A stretch of DNA of 64,000 bases from JAWKVD01 sp041398225 (GTDB taxonomy: Bacteria > Pseudomonadota > Alphaproteobacteria > Caulobacterales > Hyphomonadaceae): the NCBI GenBank assembly GCA_041398225.1, contig JAWKVD010000008.1, positions 62,001 through 126,000 on the forward strand, in the 5' to 3' direction. Positions 48,193-56,778 of the stretch are shown one piece after another. The translations under genes and the position numbers were made by a program. The notes below the pieces were generated by a model, which saw nothing but the letters and a program-made list of their open reading frames with translations, ran no database searches and was not told the origin of the DNA. How positions within the stretch are numbered: position 1 is the stretch's first letter; each line of letters starts with the position of its first letter.

Positions 48193-48807
48193 GTGAACAC
48201 GTTCAGGTTGCTTCTCTGCTCGCTTGCCGGGTTCCCGATTGCGGGATGTGCGACCGTTTCCGTTTTTGAGCCCGCAAGCTCCATCGAGATGTCGCTGGCC
48301 GGGCCTGGCTCCGAACTCCGATCTAACGCAGAGACCTATTGCGAAAAGGTGCGCGAAAAGGGCCTCGCGACAGGGGAATCGAGTCTCGGCGCGCTCGCGG
48401 GGCGGTTGTTCGGCAAGGCCGATGACGCCGAGGTCTATTGGCGCCGGGTCGGTGCCGACCGGTTTCCGCCCGCCACCGTACTCACCCACGTGCGGGCCGA
48501 CGCCAGCGAAACAGCGAACGGCCTGGCCGAACTCAACGGTTTGGCGCGAACGCTGATCGCCGATGCTTCTCCTTCCAAGACCGACGTCAACGAATTTGAA
48601 CGCGCGCTGATTCATGCGCGTCAGGCGCGAGATTCGCTCGCCGACGCGATTCATCGCGCAAACGACCGTGCAACGCGCAGCTATGATCCGGATGTGGAGC
48701 TCAAGGCCCTCGATGCGGGGCTGACGCAGGCGAGCGAGCTGGCCGATGAAATGGCCGCCGTGCGCGCATCCGGCGGCGGCGCGGACGGGCTGCTGCCCTC
48801 CACCTGA
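48193..48807 (+). CDS. Lipoprotein of unknown function
   Basis: 204 residues from a GTG start. The lipoprotein signal MNTFRLLLCSLAGFPIAGC has its lipobox at IAGC (Cys19). The mature part is largely helical and charged (ASETANGLAELNGLARTLIA, then FERALIHARQARDSLADAI). I do not recognise a domain. It lies between a divergent peptidase and a converging DUF423 gene. Confidence 0.7.
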   Translation: MNTFRLLLCSLAGFPIAGCATVSVFEPASSIEMSLAGPGSELRSNAETYCEKVREKGLATGESSLGALAGRLFGKADDAEVYWRRVGADRFPPATVLTHVRADASETANGLAELNGLARTLIADASPSKTDVNEFERALIHARQARDSLADAIHRANDRATRSYDPDVELKALDAGLTQASELADEMAAVRASGGGADGLLPST

Positions 48808-48812
48808 AGCCT

Positions 48813-48844
48813 CCATCCGGCATTCGGGCCATCCGGCATTCGGG
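48813..48844. repeat. Perfect 16-bp tandem duplication
   Basis: CCATCCGGCATTCGGG occurs twice without spacing (48813-48828 and 48829-48844) between two convergent stop codons. It is not a hairpin terminator and resembles a slippage duplication. Confidence 0.8.
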
Positions 48845-48852
48845 GCCGAGCC

Positions 48853-49254
48853 CTAGTCCTGACCGGCGTCGCGTTCGGGGCGCCGCGCCAATACGGCCGA
48901 GACCGCGAGAAGCGCCCAACCGAGCATGAAGGCGAGCCCGCCGACCGGCACAAGGGGCGCCAGGAAATCGATCGGCGTTCCGGCGGAGCCTGATGAGGCG
49001 GCGATCAGGGCCCGGACGATGATGTTGAGGCTGAACAGCCAGACCCCGGCCATGAACGCCCACATCGCCGCCTTGCGCAGCATGCCGGAGAAGGGAAGGG
49101 CGGCCGTGGCCAACACCGCCAGGACGTGAACGAAGCCGAATTCGACGGCGCTGTCCCAGCTCGCAGTTTGCGGCGGGATGGCGTGGGCGCCGACCGCGCC
49201 GGCCGCCGTTATCAGGCCGCCGCTCAGCGCGGCGAGCGCAATCAGAACGCGCAT
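48853..49254 (-). CDS. DUF423 family membrane protein
   Basis: 133 residues, four transmembrane helices. Start at 49254, with GGAGACGAT adjacent. The family pattern is visible: ALSGGLITAAGAVGAHAI near the N-terminus, FVHVLAVLATAALPF, WAFMAGVWLFSLNIIVRAL, and LAPLVPVGGLAFMLGWALLAV at the end. The function of DUF423 (YgdD-like) proteins is unknown. Confidence 0.85.
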   Translation of the reverse strand: MRVLIALAALSGGLITAAGAVGAHAIPPQTASWDSAVEFGFVHVLAVLATAALPFSGMLRKAAMWAFMAGVWLFSLNIIVRALIAASSGSAGTPIDFLAPLVPVGGLAFMLGWALLAVSAVLARRPERDAGQD

Positions 49255-49386
49255 ATCGTCTCCAAAATCTCTGCGGGCGCACCTTGTCCCGAATTCGGAC
49301 AGGTGAACAGGGGGCGGCCGCAAGTCAACCGATAGGCGAATCTTGGCCTTGATGGTGTTTGCTCAACACATTTGAAGTAGAAACGA

Positions 49387-50523
49387 ATGATGGATGCGCA
49401 CGCCGCAAAGTTTTCGTTAAGCAACGAGCAGAACGGCGCGGCCGTTCTCTCGGTGTCCGGCGACTGGACCATATGGACCATCGGCGGGATCGAGAAAGCC
49501 GTGCGCGCGGCGTCCGGGGCGTATCCCGCCGCGCTCGACGTCACCGCTCTCGACAAGGTCGACACCTCCGGCGCCTACCTTATCGAACGCATGCTCAGCC
49601 CGGATGACGCGCCCGCAAGCGGCGAGGTGCGCATTATCGGCGACCACGGCGTGCTCGGTCGTTTGCTCGAGGAGGTACGTTCGATCGGGCGCGCAGCGCC
49701 GCCGGAGCCGGTCGAACCGCCCGGTATTGTCGCGCTTCTGGAACGCGTGGGCCACGGAGCGGTCGATGCGTGGAAGGAATTTCTGGGCAATCTCGCCTTC
49801 ATCGGCGAGGCGATGGCGACGCTGGCGCGGCTTATCATACGCCCGCAGAAAATCCGTTGGACGTCGGTCGTCGCGGTGATGGAGGAAGCCGGCCTCGACG
49901 CGTTGCCGATCGTGGCCTTCCTGTCGATGTTCATCGGACTGGTGATCGCCTTCATCGGCGCGAACCTGCTGGCGATGTTCAATGCGTCGGTCTTCACGGT
50001 CGAACTGGTCGGGATCGGCGTTCTGCGCGAGTTCGGCGCGGTGATCACCGGCGTCCTGCTGGCGGGGCGAACGGACAGCGCATTCACGGCTCAGATCGGC
50101 GCCATGAAGATGCGCCAGGAGATCGACGCGATGCGCGTCATCGGGCTCGACCCGATGGAGGCGCTGGTCGCGCCGCGATTGATCGCGCTGCTTGTGATGA
50201 CGCCGATCCTGACGTTCGCGGCCATGATCGCGGGCATTGGCGGCGGGGTTCTCGCCGCCTGGGCGGCGATGGACATTTCGCCGACGCTGTTCATGGAACG
50301 GTTCAAGGACGCCATCCCTCCGCAACATTTCTGGGTCGGAATCGTGAAGGCCCCGGTCTTCGCCATCGTCATTGCGCTGGTTGGGTGCCGGCAGGGCATG
50401 CGCGTCGGCGGCGACGTCATTTCGCTCGGCCGGCGGACGACCTCGTCCGTGGTGCAGTCGATCTTCCTGGTGATCACGATCGATGCGATCTTCGCCATCC
50501 TCTACTACCTGATCGACGTATGA
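49387..50523 (+). CDS. STAS-domain fused MlaE-type ABC permease
   Basis: 378 residues. The first 105 residues are a STAS-like domain (GAAVLSVSGDWTIWTIGGIE, LDVTALDKVDTSGAYLIERML), then an MlaE permease with about five or six helices: FLSMFIGLVIAFIGANLL, VELVGIGVLREFGAVITGVLLAGRTDSAFTAQIGAMK and MRVIGLDPMEALVAPRL. In E. coli the STAS protein MlaB is separate; here it is fused to the permease. Part of an MCE transporter moving phospholipids between membranes. The stop overlaps the ATPase gene (ATGA). Confidence 0.92.
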   Translation: MMDAHAAKFSLSNEQNGAAVLSVSGDWTIWTIGGIEKAVRAASGAYPAALDVTALDKVDTSGAYLIERMLSPDDAPASGEVRIIGDHGVLGRLLEEVRSIGRAAPPEPVEPPGIVALLERVGHGAVDAWKEFLGNLAFIGEAMATLARLIIRPQKIRWTSVVAVMEEAGLDALPIVAFLSMFIGLVIAFIGANLLAMFNASVFTVELVGIGVLREFGAVITGVLLAGRTDSAFTAQIGAMKMRQEIDAMRVIGLDPMEALVAPRLIALLVMTPILTFAAMIAGIGGGVLAAWAAMDISPTLFMERFKDAIPPQHFWVGIVKAPVFAIVIALVGCRQGMRVGGDVISLGRRTTSSVVQSIFLVITIDAIFAILYYLIDV

Positions 50524-51323
50524 GTTTCGATGCGCCCCTTCCGGAGACGGCCCAGCCGGGCGCGTCGGAGGCGATCGCGATCCGGGTGCGCGGTCTCACC
50601 AACCGTTTCGGTCCGAAGACGGTGCACGAGGATCTCGATATCGACGTGCGCGCCGGCGAAGTGCTTGGCGTCATCGGCGGTTCCGGCACGGGCAAGTCGG
50701 TGTTGCTGCGCTCGATCGTCGGCCTCAATCATCCGGTGAAGGCGGACATTGAGGTTTTCGGGCAGAAGCTCGACAAGCTCGACCGAGACGAACGGGTCAA
50801 GATCGAACGGCGCTGGGGCGTCATGTTCCAGGACGGCGCATTGTTCTCCACGCTGACCGTTCGGGAAAACGTGATGGCGCCGATGCGCGAACACACCGAC
50901 CTGTCGCGCGAACTCATGCGCGATCTGGCGGACATGAAGATTCGTCTCGCGGGCCTGGAACTCGACGCGGCGGGCAAGAAACCTTCGAACCTGTCGGGCG
51001 GCATGCGCAAGCGCGCGGCGCTGGCGCGCGCTCTGGCGCTGGACCCGGACCTTCTGTTCCTCGACGAACCGACGGCGGGTCTCGATCCGATCAGCGCCGC
51101 CCGGTTCGACGCGCTGATCCGGTCCCTGGCGGACGTGATGGGATTAACCGTGTTTCTGGTTACGCACGACCTCGACACGCTTATGGCGACCTGCGACCGG
51201 GTCGCCGTGCTTAACGACGGCAAGGTGCTTGCAATCGGACCTCTGAGCGAGGTGCGCAAGAATCCGCATCCGTGGATCCAGGAGTACTTCTCCGGGCCGC
51301 GTGGGCGGGCAACGGCGGAATAA
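50520..51323 (+). CDS. MlaF-type ABC transporter ATPase
   Basis: 267 residues. Walker A is GGSGTGKS (residues 53-60), the Q-loop is MFQDGALFS, the signature is NLSGGMRKRAALARALAL and Walker B is LLFLDEPTAGLD, with VTHDLDT for the switch His. The RTVGxxFQDGALFSTLTVRENV-like stretch marks the MlaF/Mkl subgroup. It powers the permease encoded upstream, whose stop it overlaps by four bases. Confidence 0.95.
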   Translation: MSFDAPLPETAQPGASEAIAIRVRGLTNRFGPKTVHEDLDIDVRAGEVLGVIGGSGTGKSVLLRSIVGLNHPVKADIEVFGQKLDKLDRDERVKIERRWGVMFQDGALFSTLTVRENVMAPMREHTDLSRELMRDLADMKIRLAGLELDAAGKKPSNLSGGMRKRAALARALALDPDLLFLDEPTAGLDPISAARFDALIRSLADVMGLTVFLVTHDLDTLMATCDRVAVLNDGKVLAIGPLSEVRKNPHPWIQEYFSGPRGRATAE

Positions 51324-51326
51324 GAG

Positions 51327-52280
51327 ATGGAAACGCGCGCCAATTATGTATTGATCGGGGCCTTCGTGCTGATGGCGGCGGCGGCGGCGATGCTGTTCAC
51401 CGTGTGGATCACGCGCGCGCCCTTCGACCGGGATTTCAACACCTATGACGTGATCTTCGAGGGACCGGTGAACGGCCTCAGCGAGGGCGGCGAGGTGCGT
51501 TTCAACGGCATCAAGGTCGGCGAGGTGCATCGCCTGACGCTGGACCGCCAGAATCCCAACCGCGTGATCGCGCGCATCCGGGTGAACTCCGAAACGCCGG
51601 TGCGCACCGACAGCGTCGCGCAGCTCGACTTTCTGGGCATCACCGGGGTCACCTTCATCCAGATCCGGGCGGGCACGCCCACCAATCCAATTCTGAAGGA
51701 CGAGCCGGGCAAACCGCCTCCGGTTATCCGCACCGAACGCACGGCGCTCGATACGCTCTTCCAGGGCGGGCAGGACGTGTTGACCACATCGTCCGAGACG
51801 ATGAGCAAGCTCAACGGGGTCCTCAGCGATGAAAACGTCGCTTCGCTGACCGGCATTCTCGCCAATCTCGACAAGGCCACCGCCAAGATCGCGCGCGATC
51901 GCGGCACGGTCGACGCCGTGACCGACGCCCTGCGCTCGACCCAGCGGGCGGCCGATGCGCTGGCGGAAGCGGCCGTTTCGGTCGATGCGGCCGCGAAGAC
52001 CATCGACCGGGAGCTTACGCGCCTGGGCGAGAACAGCGACGCCGCCTTCGTGGATCTCAAGCCGGCGATCAAGGATGCGCGCGATGCGCTCTCCAGCTTC
52101 AATCAGACGATGGACGAGGTGAACGGGTCGCTCGCGCCGGCGGCGGGTCGAGCGGTCGAGCAGCTCGCGCTTGCGGCCAACGACCTTCGAACGCTGATCC
52201 TGCGGGTCGAGCGTTTCGCTTCGGACGTCGAAAACGATCCGAGTCAGTTCGTCTACCGTCAGCCGGTTCCCGTGGAGTAG
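51327..52280 (+). CDS. MCE domain substrate-binding protein (MlaD-type)
   Basis: 317 residues. A single N-terminal helix (YVLIGAFVLMAAAAAMLFTVW) anchors the MCE domain, residues about 37-115: YDVIFEGPVNGLSEGGEVRFNGIKVGEV, then LDFLGITGVTFIQI. The remainder is a long alpha-helical region (TTSSETMSKLNG, STQRAADALAEAAVSVD), which could line a tunnel across the periplasm. It is longer than E. coli MlaD (183 residues) and starts three bases after the ATPase stop. Confidence 0.93.
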   Translation: METRANYVLIGAFVLMAAAAAMLFTVWITRAPFDRDFNTYDVIFEGPVNGLSEGGEVRFNGIKVGEVHRLTLDRQNPNRVIARIRVNSETPVRTDSVAQLDFLGITGVTFIQIRAGTPTNPILKDEPGKPPPVIRTERTALDTLFQGGQDVLTTSSETMSKLNGVLSDENVASLTGILANLDKATAKIARDRGTVDAVTDALRSTQRAADALAEAAVSVDAAAKTIDRELTRLGENSDAAFVDLKPAIKDARDALSSFNQTMDEVNGSLAPAAGRAVEQLALAANDLRTLILRVERFASDVENDPSQFVYRQPVPVE

Positions 52281-52284
52281 ACCC

Positions 52285-52962
52285 ATGTCGAGACCGTTTC
52301 CTTTTTCGCTCACGGGCGCCTCTGTGTCCCGATCCGCTTTCGTCAGGGCGGCGGCGCTGGCGACCGCGTTTGCGCTTTCCGGTTGCGTCTCGGTGCTGCC
52401 CGCGCCGTCTGTTCCCAAGGCGCTGATCGCGTTGCCCGCCGATCGCGCGGAAGCCCCCGCCGCGCCGTTGCGGGCCGACATCGCGGTGTTCACGCCGGAT
52501 GCGACACGGGCTTTCTCGGGAACCGATCTCGCCGTCTCCAGCGGTCAGGAAATGGTCTATCTCGCCGACGTGCGCTGGGCGGACGCCGCTCCGGTTCTGC
52601 TGCAGGAAGCGGTGATCAACGGTCTGTCGCGCGCCGAAGGAGACGGCCGCGCCGTTCCGGCGCAGCTGGGCGCCCGTGTCGACTACGACCTGCGCTGGCG
52701 CATCGTGGACCTCAGCGTGTCGCGTCAGTCCGGACCTGTGCACGCGATCGTGGAGGCGAGCCTTGTCGACTCGCGGACACGCCGCATCGTCGCCCAGAAC
52801 CGCTTCGAGGCGATGGGCGAGCCCGACGGCCGGTCATCCCGGGAGCGCGCGGCGGCGCTGGCCGTCGTTGCGCAACAAGTGGCGGACAAGGTGGCGGCGT
52901 TCGTCGCCGAAACGGCTGAGCCGCATGACGCGGCGGCTTCGGGCGGCCGGCGAAACCGCTAG
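52285..52962 (+). CDS. ABC-type transport auxiliary lipoprotein (PqiC/LptE-like)
   Basis: 225 residues with a lipobox FALSGC (Cys34) and a PF03886-like mature domain: IAVFTPDATRAFSGTDLAV, then MVYLADVRWADAAPVLLQEAVI and VDYDLRWRIVDLSV. This family provides the outer-membrane end of MCE transporters (PqiC type). It begins four bases after the mlaD-type gene, closing a four-gene operon. The C-terminal 20 residues are disordered. Confidence 0.88.
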   Translation: MSRPFPFSLTGASVSRSAFVRAAALATAFALSGCVSVLPAPSVPKALIALPADRAEAPAAPLRADIAVFTPDATRAFSGTDLAVSSGQEMVYLADVRWADAAPVLLQEAVINGLSRAEGDGRAVPAQLGARVDYDLRWRIVDLSVSRQSGPVHAIVEASLVDSRTRRIVAQNRFEAMGEPDGRSSRERAAALAVVAQQVADKVAAFVAETAEPHDAAASGGRRNR

Positions 52963-52984
52963 CAGAACTCGCTGGCCTGCAGCT

Positions 52985-54685
52985 TCAACCGGCGGCTTCG
53001 AGAGCCGCGTCCAGGAACAGATAGGCCGACAGGCGCGGATCGGCGTCCTCGCGGATGTGATCCGGGGTCGCCAGCACGCGCAGGGCTTCGGGCTCCTCCA
53101 CCGCAACGAACGTCTGGGCGGCGATCTGCAGTTCGCGGTCGCCGTCGAGCAGGCGCGTCACGCGCTGGATTTCGCTGGGCGCGAGGTCGCGGATCGCGCG
53201 TCGACGCTGATGTTCGCCCATGTGGGCGGCCGTCGCGATCCTGCGCAGATCCGAGGCCTTCACCGCCGACAGCCGAACGCCGGCGCGGTCCAGTCGCTCG
53301 ATGACCGAATTCGAGCGGTCGCCATCCTGCGGTTCGACGACTTCGTCGATGCCGGTCAGCAGATCGCGCCAGGACAGGCCCAGCTTGTCCGATGGCCCGA
53401 CGTCGGGATCGGCGCTTGCGGTCGGTTTGGCGCGCATGATCGGCCGCTGGTCGCCCATCGTCTGACCGATCTTGCGCTCCAGATCGAACGTGTCCTCGAT
53501 CTGCAATCTTTCCGCGGGCTGGCGTTCAATCTCGGCGCGCGGCGCTTCCGGCAGCGTCATCTGTACGCTCGGGGCTGGTTGAGCCGCCGTTCGATGGCCT
53601 GTGATGTCGCGCCGGGTTTCTTCGGCATGGGCCTTGGCGGCCATCGCTGCGGTGCGGGTCGTCGTTTCGACCTCGACGCCGACCTCGCGCAATTTCAGCA
53701 TGGCGTCCTGCGCGTCGGCTGCTGCCGCGGCGGCGCGCTCTGTGATCGCCTCGGACGCTTTCAGCGCGCCGTCGAGAGCGTCGGACATGGCGTCGCGCAG
53801 CGAGTCGGCCGTGTTCTTGGAGGCGGCGGTGGCGAGTTCTCCGGCGCGCATGGCGGCGTCGACCATGCGCGTCGACTGCACCAGTTGTTCGTCCAGGCGC
53901 ATCAGCGCGCTGGCGAGGTTCTGCGCGCGCTTGCGGCTTTCGGCGCCCATGCTGTCGATCTGCTGGACGCGCTCGGCGAGGCGTCGCGCGGTTTCCTCAA
54001 GTTCGTTGAGGCGTTGCTGCAGCGAGCCGTCCGCCTTGCGGACATCTTCCTGCGCCTTGCGCCCGGCCTCAGCCAGAAGCTGTGCGTGCATCGGGATGGT
54101 CTTGGCGAGCATGTCCGTCTGCTCGCGCACCTGCGCGGACAGTTCGGCGAGGCTCTGGCGTTCGCCGGACATGCGCGAGACCAGCACTTCGCTGTCCGCG
54201 CGCACGATCTCCGCGGCCTTGAGGGCCGAGGTCACGCTGGCTTCGATGTCCTGCTTCAATCCTTCCATGCGGTCGCGGGCGTCGGCGAGCGCGTCGTTCA
54301 CGCGCTCGGATTCGTCGGCCACGTCCGTCGCGATGGTTGTGATCTCGCCGCGCACATGTTCGGCCGGCTCCAGCAACAGGCGTGCGGCGCTCATCACCAG
54401 GGCGTTGGCTTCGGAGGAGCGGCGGCTCTCGCGCGCCATGATCCCGGCCGCGATCAGCGCGACGCCGGGCGCCAGGATCGCCGTCACGGCTCCGATGATC
54501 GCCGGAAGCGGTTGGCTCAGCAGAGTTTCGAGGCCAAAATTGGCGTAGAGCCAAAGACCGGCCCCGCCCCAGAGCAGAAGGGCCGTCAACAATCCCAGCC
54601 AGGGCATCCATGCGCCAGCGGTGCGGGCGGCTTCCAGGCGGGCTCTCAGGCGGGCGGAGGAACGTCGGTCGTAGTCGTCGGTCAT
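52985..54685 (-). CDS. Coiled-coil membrane protein with TipN-like architecture
   Basis: 566 residues. Two N-terminal transmembrane helices (WLGLLTALLLWGGAGLWLYA; AIIGAVTAILAPGVALIAAGIMA) are followed by about 270 residues of coiled coil (QSLAELSAQVREQTDMLA, LNELEETARRLAERVQQ and Ala-rich repeats), a Pro-rich linker and a C-terminal helical domain (IERLDRAGVRLSAVKASDLRRIATAA; ALRVLATPDHIREDADPRL). This order matches the Caulobacter new-pole marker TipN, which is longer. The resemblance is architectural and functional identity is inferred. It converges with the MCE operon. Confidence 0.55.
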   Translation of the reverse strand: MTDDYDRRSSARLRARLEAARTAGAWMPWLGLLTALLLWGGAGLWLYANFGLETLLSQPLPAIIGAVTAILAPGVALIAAGIMARESRRSSEANALVMSAARLLLEPAEHVRGEITTIATDVADESERVNDALADARDRMEGLKQDIEASVTSALKAAEIVRADSEVLVSRMSGERQSLAELSAQVREQTDMLAKTIPMHAQLLAEAGRKAQEDVRKADGSLQQRLNELEETARRLAERVQQIDSMGAESRKRAQNLASALMRLDEQLVQSTRMVDAAMRAGELATAASKNTADSLRDAMSDALDGALKASEAITERAAAAAADAQDAMLKLREVGVEVETTTRTAAMAAKAHAEETRRDITGHRTAAQPAPSVQMTLPEAPRAEIERQPAERLQIEDTFDLERKIGQTMGDQRPIMRAKPTASADPDVGPSDKLGLSWRDLLTGIDEVVEPQDGDRSNSVIERLDRAGVRLSAVKASDLRRIATAAHMGEHQRRRAIRDLAPSEIQRVTRLLDGDRELQIAAQTFVAVEEPEALRVLATPDHIREDADPRLSAYLFLDAALEAAG

Positions 54686-54873
54686 CCCAGAACGCTTTAC
54701 TGTCGCTTCAACGCCCCCACAGGCCCGAAATGCGCAGGTCCAAACCCTACTTTGCCTCTCGCGCGGCCGGAATGGAAGGCGCCAGCTTCAGTCAGGAGAG
54801 TCGCACGCCCGGGAATCGCGCATGGACAAGCATCAGGACCGGCGGCCGGAAGCGGATTCCGCGGCTGAATTCT

Positions 54874-55140
54874 CTAATAGGTGCACCCTGACCGGCCGGC
54901 GACGCGGGCGGCGCCCAACAGGCTTCGCCCAAGATTAACCGCTGATCTGCGTACACGGATGGTCTCCGCGCAGGCTGGCGCCGAAGCTGGCTTCGCGTGG
55001 GCGGAGGGTTCGCCATCCTCCTCGACGGGCGCCGACAGGTGCGGACCCGGTTCCTGCGTATCCTGTGCGGGTTCGAGTCCCGCCATGCCGAGCGTCACCG
55101 CCAGCAGCGTGTCCCGCAAGCCAATCACCATGTCGAACAT
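54874..55140 (-). CDS. Possible small protein of unknown function
   Basis: An 88-codon frame with an ATG at 55140 and GGGGACC upstream. The N-terminus is hydrophobic (MFDMVIGLRDTLLAVTLGMAG) and the first 60 codons have G/C third positions typical of this genome; the last 28 are less convincing (Arg/Ser-rich). No family is recognised. It may be real or chance. The flanking segments 54686-54873 and 55141-55299 show nothing else I can name. Confidence 0.3.
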   Translation of the reverse strand: MFDMVIGLRDTLLAVTLGMAGLEPAQDTQEPGPHLSAPVEEDGEPSAHAKPASAPACAETIRVRRSAVNLGRSLLGAARVAGRSGCTY

Positions 55141-55299
55141 GACTGGTCCCCATCGTTTTGACCCCGTTGGAGTGATTGCGCGCACTTCAAGGCGAAAGTG
55201 CGGCTGCAGGTCCGAATTCGAGCCGCGCCGGAAGGTTTCGGCTTAACCCGGTCTTATCGGTGGGCGGGCATGGTGCGCGCGGTTCGGAGGGTTGCGGGC

Positions 55300-55677
55300 A
55301 TGAACGGGGCAGTCGGAATTATCGATGTCGCTCAGCTTGAGATGATGACGGGCGGCGACACGGAGCTGGCCGCCGAAGTCGGCATTTTTCGGTCTCAGGC
55401 CGACACGTGGGGGCTGATCGACGCCGCCCAGCCGCCGGAAACCTGGGCCGACGCCTGCCACGCCATCAAGGGCGCCGCCCGCAGCGTGGGCGCCATGGCG
55501 CTTGGCGATGCGTGCGAACATGCGGAAAAGCTTGGGCGTTCGGGCGCCGTCGGCCGGGTCGAGACGGGCGTGGCGCTCAGCACCGTAAAAGACCGGCTGG
55601 GCGAGGCGATGGAAGCGCTGGCGGAAATCGAGCATCACCTGCTGGTGGCGCGCGCCTTTCCGAAAACGGCCATTTAG
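55300..55677 (+). CDS. Histidine phosphotransfer (Hpt) domain protein
   Basis: 125 residues, starting at an ATG with GGAGGG about ten bases upstream. The Hpt four-helix signature is HAIKGAARSVGAMALGDACEHAE, with phosphoacceptor His54 and the adjacent Lys57-Gly58. It would shuttle phosphate between a hybrid kinase and a response regulator. No kinase or regulator is next to it, so its partners are encoded elsewhere; the orphan receiver protein at 22694 is one distant candidate. Confidence 0.85.
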   Translation: MNGAVGIIDVAQLEMMTGGDTELAAEVGIFRSQADTWGLIDAAQPPETWADACHAIKGAARSVGAMALGDACEHAEKLGRSGAVGRVETGVALSTVKDRLGEAMEALAEIEHHLLVARAFPKTAI

Positions 55678-55686
55678 GGCGCCCGG

Positions 55687-56616
55687 CTAGACGCCGCCGA
55701 CTTCTTCGGCCTGCGCCTGGGCCCGGATCCACGCCATGAACTCCCGCGCCAGCTTGGACGGCGTGCGCCATTTCGGCCATACGATCCAGTACGCGAAGTC
55801 GATGTCGGACGAACCGTCGGCGAACGGCGCGACGAGGCGTCCGCGCTCGAGATCCCCGGCCGCGATGGCGCGTTTGGCCAGCGCCACGCCGCGTCCGGCG
55901 GCGGCGGCTTCGACCACAAGAGACGACTGGGTGAAGCGCGGGCCGCGACGGGCGTCGACATTGGTCACCCCGCGCGAGGCCAGCCAGTTGTTCCAGTCCG
56001 GGCGCGAGGGATCGTTTTCGGGGCTTTCGTCGTGCAGCAGCACATGGCCGGCGAGATCCTCGGGCGCGCGCAGCGGACGGTCGCCTTTCAAGAGATCGGG
56101 CGAGCAGACCGGCAGAACCGATTCCGACATGATCTTCTCTGAGCGCAGGCCCTCATAGACGCCCTTGCCGTAGCGCACGGCGAAATCGATGTCCGAATTG
56201 TTGAAGTCGGTCAGCGAGGTGTCGGCCGAAACCCAGACCTCGGCTTCCGGGTGCTCCTCCTGGAACAGGTCGAGGCGGTGGGCCAGCCATTTGGCGGCGA
56301 AGGACGGCGCGGAGGAAATCATCAGCCGGTCGCGGCGCGCAGGCGCCCGCATGTGGTGGACCGCTTCGGACATCATTTCGAAGGCCGATGTCAGCAGCGG
56401 AAGGGCCGCCTGACCGGCGTCGGTGAGCAGGACCTGCCGTCCGGTGCGGCGAAACAGAGGGGCGCCGGCGAACTCCTCAAGCTGGCGGATCTGCTGGCTG
56501 ATCGCCCCCGGCGTGACGTTCAGTTCCTCTGCAGCCCGGGTGAAGCTGAGGTGACGGGCGGCGGCCTCGAAGGCGCGCAGTGCGTTGAGCGCCGGCAGGC
56601 GGTCTTCCTGTGCCAT
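55687..56616 (-). CDS. LysR-family transcriptional regulator (GcvA-like)
   Basis: 309 residues. The winged HTH at residues 8-66 reads LPALNALRAFEAAARHLSFTRAAEELNVTPGAISQQIRQLEEFAG, the typical GcvA/AmpR-like opening. The effector domain follows (LMISSAPSFAAKWLAHRLDLFQEEHPEAEVWVSA and so on). It faces the sulfate-assimilation operon across 160 bases, the usual arrangement for a LysR regulator and its target, but it belongs to the GcvA rather than the CysB subgroup. Confidence 0.92.
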   Translation of the reverse strand: MAQEDRLPALNALRAFEAAARHLSFTRAAEELNVTPGAISQQIRQLEEFAGAPLFRRTGRQVLLTDAGQAALPLLTSAFEMMSEAVHHMRAPARRDRLMISSAPSFAAKWLAHRLDLFQEEHPEAEVWVSADTSLTDFNNSDIDFAVRYGKGVYEGLRSEKIMSESVLPVCSPDLLKGDRPLRAPEDLAGHVLLHDESPENDPSRPDWNNWLASRGVTNVDARRGPRFTQSSLVVEAAAAGRGVALAKRAIAAGDLERGRLVAPFADGSSDIDFAYWIVWPKWRTPSKLAREFMAWIRAQAQAEEVGGV

Positions 56617-56778
56617 TTATCTGCCTGTTTTTCCTTTGAGTTTTCCTTGCGCGGCAGCGCGTGAGGACCCCTAATCCTTCAGCTTAGGATTCGTTTATTG
56701 CTCTTCGGGCGGCCCCCAGCCATCTGGCGTTGCAGGCAGCTTATATGCGCCGCTGTCAGAAAATCTAAAGGGGACTCC

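Noticed and set aside
55069..55095. GTGCGGG-TTCGAGT-CCCGCC looks like a tRNA T-arm.
   Set aside because: No matching acceptor stem, D-arm or anticodon arm lies within 90 bases upstream and no CCA follows, so it is not a tRNA. It sits inside a possible minus-strand coding frame and is most likely chance.
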